Origin: UBA10107 sp964572885
GTDB lineage: Archaea; Nanobdellota; Nanobdellia; Woesearchaeales; UBA10107
Assembly (NCBI GenBank): GCA_964572885.1
Contig: CAZNFC010000019.1
Location: 1-13,311 of the forward strand
Reading direction: 5' to 3'
DNA: 13,311 bases
The notes beneath the pieces are model-generated. The model was not told the DNA's origin. It searched no databases and saw only the letters and a list, made by a program, of their open reading frames with translations. Below are positions 7,563 through 11,891 of the stretch, piece after piece. Both the position numbers and the translations under genes were made by a program. Within the stretch, counting starts at the first letter, position 1. Each line of letters starts with the position of its first letter.

Positions 7563-7782
7563 GATAATCTTGGAACAGAAGAAATGCATCGGCTGTGGAG
7601 CATGTGCAGGATTGGATCCAAAGAATTTTGAGATGACTTCTGATAATTCAAAGGCTGAAGTGGTCGGAGCAAAGAAGGATTCTGACGATGTTTTTTCCAA
7701 GGACATAGATGAAATAACAACTGATTGTCAGGATGCATGCGATTCATGTCCTGTTGTGTGCATCGAGATCAAGAAGGATTAA
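7555..7782 (+). CDS. Small [4Fe-4S] ferredoxin
   Basis: A 75-residue soluble acidic electron carrier. The N-terminal cluster motif CIGCGAC supplies Cys11, Cys14 and Cys17, and the late SCPV supplies Cys65. Together these are the four ligands of a single [4Fe-4S] cluster, as in the one-cluster ferredoxins of Thermotoga and Pyrococcus. The middle (about 28-55) is an acidic insert that replaces the second cluster loop. Three further cysteines (58, 62, 69) surround the SCPV motif; they could form a disulfide, bind a second metal, or be unused. ATG 7555 lies inside the end of lgt (stop 7560-7562), which implies translational coupling. The stop overlaps the stop of the convergent gene at 7779. Redox partners are not visible here. 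Confidence 0.92.
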   Translation: MPKIILEQKKCIGCGACAGLDPKNFEMTSDNSKAEVVGAKKDSDDVFSKDIDEITTDCQDACDSCPVVCIEIKKD

Positions 7783-8099
7783 TTCTCAAATTTCTTCTTC
7801 ATTTCTAAATCTTTTTCAGCGTTCTTCATAGCAGTTTTAAACAGAAGGCTTCCTTTGTTCTGAAGTTCTTCTATCTGCCTGTCTTTTTCTTTCAAAAAAT
7901 CAGAATATGTCTTTTGCAATTGTTTTACATCATTATTCGGCCTTTCTAAATAAACTATGACAGTCAGCAAAGAAGCGATTATCAATATCAGCATCCAAAT
8001 CCAATATAGTATACTGAATAATTTAAAGCTGGACAATAATAAAGCCAAAGATACAAGTAATATTCCTGATATAAGACTGAACCAGATTTTAATCAGCAT
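7779..8099 (-). CDS. Two-helix membrane protein with cytoplasmic coiled coil
   Basis: A 106-residue protein I do not recognise as a family. Residues about 3-25 and 29-50 are strongly hydrophobic and should form a hairpin of two membrane helices with both ends in the cytoplasm. Residues about 55-106 are highly charged and helical (QLQKTYSDFLKEKDRQIEEL), which fits a coiled coil; the tail is rich in Lys and Glu. There is no enzymatic motif. A possible TATA element (TTAAATAT on the minus strand, 8120-8127) lies 24.5 bases from ATG 8099, so the mRNA may be leaderless, although the gene could also be co-transcribed with the 209-aa gene 31 bases upstream. The stop overlaps the ferredoxin stop by four bases. 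A membrane-tethered scaffold is plausible but unproven. Confidence 0.75.
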   Translation of the reverse strand: MLIKIWFSLISGILLVSLALLLSSFKLFSILYWIWMLILIIASLLTVIVYLERPNNDVKQLQKTYSDFLKEKDRQIEELQNKGSLLFKTAMKNAEKDLEMKKKFEN

Positions 8100-8119
8100 A
8101 ATAAATTAAATATAAAGTC

Positions 8120-8127
8120 ATATTTAA
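8120..8127 (-). promoter_or_regulatory. Possible TATA box of the 106-aa membrane protein gene
   Basis: On the minus strand it reads TTAAATAT, centred 24.5 bases from ATG 8099. It is a weaker match than the other boxes in the window and sits just past the stop of the upstream gene. Confidence 0.3.
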
Positions 8128-8130
8128 GGC

Positions 8131-8760
8131 TTATTGAAGAAGGACTTCTATCTGCCTACTCTGAAGATGTCCGTAGACTTTTATCCCTGCTTCATAAGTC
8201 TCAGGGACTATCACTCGCGGCTTTAAGCATGATTTTGTAAATTGTTCTTTGACGGCCTCTCCCAAATCACCAAGTCTCTTGACTTCATCTCCTGGCTTAT
8301 TAGGAAATCTTCTTTTCCACATACTGGCTGGCCTTCCTATCGCAGGATAAGCTCTGTTATTCATTTTAGAAACCCATTCCAGGAAACTTAATTTTTCTCC
8401 GATATGCTTATTGTCTTTTTTCATATCGGCTGTGCCGTAATATATCGCAAGTATTTCATCGCCATTCATCTTAGCAAGCATCTGGACAGGTATAGTGATA
8501 TTTTGAGTTCCGTCATAGATCATCTGCAATTTAGACTGCCTGAATGACATTATGCCATTAATGCTGAGATCAAAAGGTCTTATAGGAGGATTTGCTTTTA
8601 ATTCAATTTTCTTCCTTAATCTTTCTGTCTCTTTCTCCATATAGATTTGGTCAGCTTCTTCTATATCGACTAAATCAGGGTCTTGAGGTGCTAAAAGCGC
8701 AGAAATATCAGCGATATGCCTTTCATAATCTTGTATTGTTGGTTCGAGAACCTCTGGCAT
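8131..8760 (-). CDS. Unrecognised conserved-looking protein, 209 aa
   Basis: I do not recognise this protein. There is no signal peptide or membrane segment, so it is probably cytoplasmic. Residues 8-55 look helical and charged, ending in EKETERLRKKIELK. Residues about 60-110 look beta-rich (RPFDLSINGIMSF, QNITIPVQMLAKMNGDEILA). The middle and C-terminal half is mixed, with a basic stretch MWKRRFPNKPGDEVKRLG (147-164) that could contact nucleic acid, and it ends in KVYGHLQSRQIEVLLQ. It has one Cys and no obvious catalytic motif. The start is set by a TATA box centred 26.5 bases before ATG 8760, implying a leaderless mRNA. It is divergent from the unrecognised 141-aa gene at 8866 across a 105-bp spacer. 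The 106-aa membrane protein gene follows 31 bases downstream on the same strand. Confidence 0.8.
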   Translation of the reverse strand: MPEVLEPTIQDYERHIADISALLAPQDPDLVDIEEADQIYMEKETERLRKKIELKANPPIRPFDLSINGIMSFRQSKLQMIYDGTQNITIPVQMLAKMNGDEILAIYYGTADMKKDNKHIGEKLSFLEWVSKMNNRAYPAIGRPASMWKRRFPNKPGDEVKRLGDLGEAVKEQFTKSCLKPRVIVPETYEAGIKVYGHLQSRQIEVLLQ

Positions 8761-8782
8761 ATCTTAGTTATGGTAATACTTC

Positions 8783-8790
8783 TATATAAA
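8783..8790 (-). promoter_or_regulatory. TATA box of the 209-aa gene (leaderless)
   Basis: On the minus strand it reads TTTATATA after a purine-rich GAAAGA, centred 26.5 bases from ATG 8760. No Shine-Dalgarno site follows. Confidence 0.65.
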
Positions 8791-8835
8791 TCTTTCGTTA
8801 TGTTACTACTACTAAGTTAAGACATAATGGAAAGA

Positions 8836-8843
8836 TATATAAA
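8836..8843 (+). promoter_or_regulatory. TATA box of the 141-aa gene (leaderless)
   Basis: TATATAAA preceded by GGAAAGA (BRE-like), centred 26.5 bases from ATG 8866. It mirrors the divergent box at 8783-8790. Confidence 0.65.
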
Positions 8844-8865
8844 GGCGTAATCCGACTGTTACTTT

Positions 8866-9291
8866 ATGAGCATAAATGTTATAGCATGCAAACCTCAGAG
8901 TACCAATGGAGTCGTTCTTACTGCTCCACCAAATGGTTCAGGAAAACCACAATTAGATTCAATCGTTAAAAGCTTGAGTGAGTTCTATAAACCAAAAGGG
9001 GTGTTAGTCAGTAATACTGAAACTCCAAAAGAGGAACCTTATGTTCCAAAAGGGAAGAATAGGAATAAAATACTGCCAGATGTCAAGACAATTGATGATA
9101 ATAAAAGAATTTTACATCTGCAGCAACCTGGAATAGAAGGGCTAACACATTATCGTGACTTTGAGGTAATAATTACCGCTCATAAAGACGGAGAAACTTA
9201 TCTTGTCTGTTTCCATCCATATTCCAATCCAAATTATAGAAATGATAGAAATGAATACCTGAGATTTTTAGCTAAATCAACAAGCAAATAA
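8866..9291 (+). CDS. Unrecognised protein, 141 aa
   Basis: I do not recognise this protein. It is 141 residues, soluble, with no signal peptide or membrane helix. The N-terminal part (MSINVIACKPQ, then about 15-45) contains PPNGSGKPQ. This looks superficially like a P-loop but lacks a proper GxxxxGK(S/T) and a Walker B, so I do not call it an ATPase. Residues about 46-75 are rich in Pro and Lys and probably flexible. The C-terminal half (about 80-135) looks like a small alpha/beta fold with strands at FEVIITAHK and ETYLVCFHPYS. A leaderless promoter is well placed 26.5 bases upstream of ATG 8866. A five-T run follows the stop at 9289-9291 and may end the transcript. It is divergent from the equally unrecognised 209-aa gene. 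Confidence 0.75.
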   Translation: MSINVIACKPQSTNGVVLTAPPNGSGKPQLDSIVKSLSEFYKPKGVLVSNTETPKEEPYVPKGKNRNKILPDVKTIDDNKRILHLQQPGIEGLTHYRDFEVIITAHKDGETYLVCFHPYSNPNYRNDRNEYLRFLAKSTSK

Positions 9292-9329
9292 TTTTTCAAT
9301 AAAAAAGAGCGTGCTTGACGGATGAAATC

Positions 9330-9443
9330 ATGCCAAGACGCAAAAGACTGAACAACATAAAAAACTTTATGTACATTGACGGCTCAGATGATGTTGGAAG
9401 GAAATGGAAGAAGACAGAGAAGTGGAAAGAGTTTACAAGATAG
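9330..9443 (+). CDS. Possible 37-aa basic peptide
   Basis: A short frame in the spacer between 9292 and 9467. It begins MPRRKRLNNIKNF and ends KWKEFTR, with about a third of residues Lys or Arg. It ends 24 bases before the LAGLIDADG/HTH gene on the same strand, so the two could share an mRNA. Support is weak: only a partial Shine-Dalgarno-like GGATGA at 9320-9325 precedes it, the putative promoter is poor, and nothing about the peptide is recognised. An in-frame TTG at 9315 could extend it by five residues. It could be a chance frame. Confidence 0.3.
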   Translation: MPRRKRLNNIKNFMYIDGSDDVGRKWKKTEKWKEFTR

Positions 9444-9467
9444 TAATTTCTGACAATCGAGCTTAAA

Positions 9468-10367
9468 ATGCAAAAAAGATGTTATATAGATGAATATTTC
9501 TTTGACAGAGAGTCATGCGCAAAGTATTATGTTTTAGGAGTTCTTTTTGACGGTGTTAATCTGACAGAAAGAGGATTCACATTCAGCAGTACAAGCGAGG
9601 ATCTGGTCGATATCGTAAGAAGAGAGATGAAGATCGAACATGCTGTCTATGGCAATCCAGAAGGATCTTCGCGTTGGATGGAAATATCAGTTGCTCCTTA
9701 CGCGAGGAGAAAACTTCAAAGCATGGGATTAGGCGTTCCAAAGGAAGAAAGAGTGTTTCCGGATTACGTCCCTGATGATAAGATGCATCATTTTATGAGG
9801 GGATTCATGGATAAAAGGGCATATGCTGCAAATATCAATGGAAGACTGAAGCTTGAAATATATTTCAACAGGAGGTTTTTATCAGGATTGAATGCAGATC
9901 TAAGAAGGCTTGCAGGAGTTCAGCATCCTGAGATTCCGCATGACAGAGCAGGATTAAATCAGGAGAAATATTATCATTCAGACACTGTGAAGATAGGAAA
10001 ATTCATCTACACTGGGTTTTCATTCATCGAGAGAAGAGGATTGTATCTTCCTTCCAAGAAAGAGAAATTTTCATTAAAAGGAGAAAAAGTATATGCTGAT
10101 TTCAATGAAGGCATAGAGAATATTCCAAAGGAAAAATTAATGGAAAAAGGGACGCGTCCAAGTCAGCTTCTTGCTGAAGAGAGGATGCAAACGGTGAAAA
10201 AATTACTGGCAGAAGGAAAAAGCATGTATGAAATATCATCTCTATTTGGATATGCGCACCCAGAAAGCTTATACAGGACATTCAAGAGAATCACTGGCAT
10301 GACATCAAAAGAATTCAAAGAGAGTCAGAATAAAGCCTCCCATCATGGGCAGATGAGAGGCGTTTAG
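9468..10367 (+). CDS. Degenerate LAGLIDADG protein with C-terminal AraC-type helix-turn-helix
   Basis: A 299-residue protein, probably a DNA-binding regulator. Residues 6-29 (CYIDEYFFDRESCAKYYVLG) match the usual N-terminus of stand-alone LAGLIDADG proteins. The first LAGLIDADG helix is YVLGVLFDG (21-29), one residue short between the Gly and Asp. The second is FMRGFMDKR (109-117), in which Arg117 replaces the expected catalytic Asp. Residues about 236-286 form an AraC-like helix-turn-helix (EISSLFGYAHPESLYRTFKR, then ITGMTSKEF). The architecture resembles bacterial WhiA, a LAGLIDADG-derived regulator that lacks nuclease activity. I infer a domesticated regulator rather than an active homing endonuclease, because both catalytic sites look lost and the gene is not inside another gene. 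Start 9468 suits the family N-terminus. There is no Shine-Dalgarno site. The gene is convergent with the 46-aa gene, four bases apart. Confidence 0.8.
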   Translation: MQKRCYIDEYFFDRESCAKYYVLGVLFDGVNLTERGFTFSSTSEDLVDIVRREMKIEHAVYGNPEGSSRWMEISVAPYARRKLQSMGLGVPKEERVFPDYVPDDKMHHFMRGFMDKRAYAANINGRLKLEIYFNRRFLSGLNADLRRLAGVQHPEIPHDRAGLNQEKYYHSDTVKIGKFIYTGFSFIERRGLYLPSKKEKFSLKGEKVYADFNEGIENIPKEKLMEKGTRPSQLLAEERMQTVKKLLAEGKSMYEISSLFGYAHPESLYRTFKRITGMTSKEFKESQNKASHHGQMRGV

Positions 10368-10371
10368 GTAA

Positions 10372-10512
10372 TTATGCGTGTCCGTAACCTTTAAGGAAAG
10401 CCTCTTCAGCGGCGCTTATTTCTTCGTCTTCAAGAAGTTCCTCTTCATTCAGGTAATTCTCCTCTTCTTCCAAGTCTATCATTTCCTCCGTTGTGTCATC
10501 TTCTTTTCTCAT
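10372..10512 (-). CDS. Small acidic protein, 46 aa, with AFLKGY motif
   Basis: A 46-residue gene, starting MRKEDDTTEEMIDLEE and ending AFLKGYGHA. About 40 percent of residues are Asp or Glu, and there is no Cys or membrane segment. The C-terminal AFLKGY matches AFLRGY of the 58-aa protein at 6467-6643, and the residues before each motif are also similar (a Ser three to four residues before it, then an acidic residue). Translation is supported by a near-ideal Shine-Dalgarno GGAGGTG five bases before ATG 10512 and by a TATA box that gives a leader of about 28 bases. It is divergent from the AbrB-PhoU gene and convergent with the LAGLIDADG/HTH gene. The function is unknown; the acidic body and short conserved aromatic tail suggest a protein-docking peptide. 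Confidence 0.8.
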   Translation of the reverse strand: MRKEDDTTEEMIDLEEEENYLNEEELLEDEEISAAEEAFLKGYGHA

Positions 10513-10517
10513 CCAGA

Positions 10518-10524
10518 CACCTCC
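10518..10524 (-). promoter_or_regulatory. Strong Shine-Dalgarno site of the 46-aa gene
   Basis: GGAGGTG on the minus strand, five bases before ATG 10512. It is the best Shine-Dalgarno match in the window and is strong evidence that this short frame is translated. Confidence 0.75.
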
Positions 10525-10562
10525 CCAAATGGTTGGATGAAGATATGGTAGATGTCAAATTA

Positions 10563-10570
10563 TATATAAA
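10563..10570 (-). promoter_or_regulatory. TATA box of the 46-aa gene
   Basis: On the minus strand it reads TTTATATA, centred about 54 bases from ATG 10512. The predicted leader of about 28 bases contains the Shine-Dalgarno site, the same layout as the 58-aa gene. Confidence 0.55.
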
Positions 10571-10621
10571 TAACCCTTAAACATTATATACAGAATAAAA
10601 AATATATATTTTAGAAACCTT

Positions 10622-10656
10622 TTTATACTCTTGACACCTTCGTATCTGTTAGGGGG
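10622..10656 (+). promoter_or_regulatory. Promoter and start site of the AbrB-PhoU gene
   Basis: TTTATACT (10622-10629) is a TATA-like box centred 36.5 bases from ATG 10662, so transcription should start near 10652. A purine block AGGGGG (10651-10656) sits six bases before the ATG, close to the predicted 5' end. It could act as a Shine-Dalgarno site on a leader of about ten bases. Confidence 0.5.
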
Positions 10657-10661
10657 CATAA

Positions 10662-11597
10662 ATGGTAAAAAGGTCAGTTATTCAGTTAGCAGGAAGAACT
10701 TTGCTTGTCAGTCTTCCGTCCAAATGGGTTGATGCAAATGGAGTCAAGAAAGGAGACGAACTGGATCTCACAGAAGACGGTCACAAGGTAATAGTAAGCT
10801 CAGGAAAAGCAGCTTCTGCTACTGAGACAAAGGAATTGGATGCAGATCAAGTCGGTTCATTGATTAGAAGATACATATTCGCATTATACAAGAAGGGAGT
10901 TGATGAGATAAAAGTAAAATATTCAGATCCTTCTGTCGCAGACATAATAAGAAAGACAATATTGAACGAGACTGTCGGATATGAGATCGTCTCTCAAAGC
11001 CCAAAAAGCTGTGTCATAAGGTTGATAACATCAGGAAACATAACAGAATTTGATAATCTTCTAAGAAGAATATTCTTGATGCTTCTTTCAATGGCAGACG
11101 AAGCAATGGAATCAATAAAGAGCAGGAATTTCGATCATCTGTCGAAGACAGCATTGATGGAAGAGCCGAACAATAGACTATCAACTGTGTGCAGAAGATC
11201 TCTGAATAAATGGGGAACAGAATCATTCAACAAAGTAGGACCGATCTATTATATCGTTGAAGAATTGGAGAATCTAGCGGATGAATATAATTTTATGTGC
11301 AATAATCTTTATGCTTTAAGGAATTCAGGATCCAAATCAGAGATAAGGCCTGAAGTCCTGAATATCTTTGAGAAGATAAACGGCATGGTAAGAGTATTTT
11401 ACGAGGCATTCTATAAATTCGATGTTCACAAATTCGTATCCATCGCAGATACAAGAAAGGAAGTCGTAAAAGAATCTCATGACATAATAGAAAATAAAAA
11501 ACCTACTCCTGCAGAGATATACTTATTGCATCATGGAATATCGATCATGGAGAGGATATTCTGCATGTCAGGGCCTTATTTGATACTGGTGAATTAA
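10662..11597 (+). CDS. AbrB/SpoVT-type DNA-binding and PhoU-like domain protein
   Basis: A 311-residue cytoplasmic protein. Residues 1-48 form a swapped-hairpin AbrB/MazE/SpoVT domain (RSVIQLAGRTLLVSLPSKWV, KKGDELDL) that binds DNA as a dimer. Residues about 60-311 are helical and PhoU-like; YIVEELENLADEYNFM (198-213) resembles the PhoU signature of the LERIxDxxxN type, and ISIMERIFCM (293-302) a degenerate second copy. This fusion is common in archaea and is usually annotated as a phosphate uptake regulator. In bacteria PhoU couples the Pst transporter to the phosphate response. No pst genes lie in this window, so the signal sensed here is uncertain. The N-terminal domain implies that it acts directly on DNA. 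The start at 10662 is supported by promoter spacing and the AbrB N-terminus. It is convergent with the 75-aa gene, seven bases apart. Confidence 0.88.
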   Translation: MVKRSVIQLAGRTLLVSLPSKWVDANGVKKGDELDLTEDGHKVIVSSGKAASATETKELDADQVGSLIRRYIFALYKKGVDEIKVKYSDPSVADIIRKTILNETVGYEIVSQSPKSCVIRLITSGNITEFDNLLRRIFLMLLSMADEAMESIKSRNFDHLSKTALMEEPNNRLSTVCRRSLNKWGTESFNKVGPIYYIVEELENLADEYNFMCNNLYALRNSGSKSEIRPEVLNIFEKINGMVRVFYEAFYKFDVHKFVSIADTRKEVVKESHDIIENKKPTPAEIYLLHHGISIMERIFCMSGPYLILVN

Positions 11598-11604
11598 AGA
11601 ATTT

Positions 11605-11832
11605 TTATTGGAGCTTCCCGCTCAATATTCTTCCAAGCATAAGCATGCGTGATCCACTTCCGTATGCATAAAGACCTATCCCTGCCATAATACTTGCACC
11701 AGCTGCAATTGCTTCAAGTTTAGAAGGATGTTGATTCAATAAGAGCGGAGCACAAACAAGAGCTACTCCGCCAAGTTTATATAGCGAATAAGTTGCGTTC
11801 CTTCTCATAATCTCAGAATATTCTTGGCTCAT
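11605..11832 (-). CDS. Small two-helix membrane protein, 75 aa
   Basis: A 75-residue protein with no recognised family. Residues 1-17 are polar (MSQEYSEIMRRNATYSLY). Two hydrophobic segments, about 19-33 and 39-57, probably form a membrane hairpin joined by a short loop NQHPSKLEA. The C-terminus is basic (GSRMLMLGRILSGKLQ), so both ends are likely cytoplasmic. The start is supported by a TATA box centred 26.5 bases from ATG 11832, with no leader. It sits between the convergent AbrB-PhoU gene and lysS. The function is unknown. Confidence 0.7.
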   Translation of the reverse strand: MSQEYSEIMRRNATYSLYKLGGVALVCAPLLLNQHPSKLEAIAAGASIMAGIGLYAYGSGSRMLMLGRILSGKLQ

Positions 11833-11854
11833 AATATTTTTATTGATTCAAGAC

Positions 11855-11862
11855 TATATAAA
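11855..11862 (-). promoter_or_regulatory. TATA box of the 75-aa membrane protein gene (leaderless)
   Basis: On the minus strand it reads TTTATATA, centred 26.5 bases from ATG 11832. It lies between that gene and the lysS stop, so the small gene does not depend on lysS readthrough. Confidence 0.6.
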
Positions 11863-11891
11863 TTTTATTATCATCAAGAATATAATTTAAT

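Noticed and set aside
8866..9291. P-loop in the 141-aa protein (PPNGSGKPQ).
   Set aside because: The spacing and following residues do not fit GxxxxGK(S/T), and no Walker B is visible.
10335..10361. Nested inverted repeats GCCTC/GAGGC and CCCA/TGGG at the end of the LAGLIDADG/HTH gene as a terminator.
   Set aside because: They lie within coding sequence, the outer stem is only five base pairs, and no T-run follows in the plus direction.
9468..10367. Active homing endonuclease or intein.
   Set aside because: It is a free-standing gene with its own start and stop, it interrupts no other gene, both LAGLIDADG motifs look defective, and it carries an HTH.
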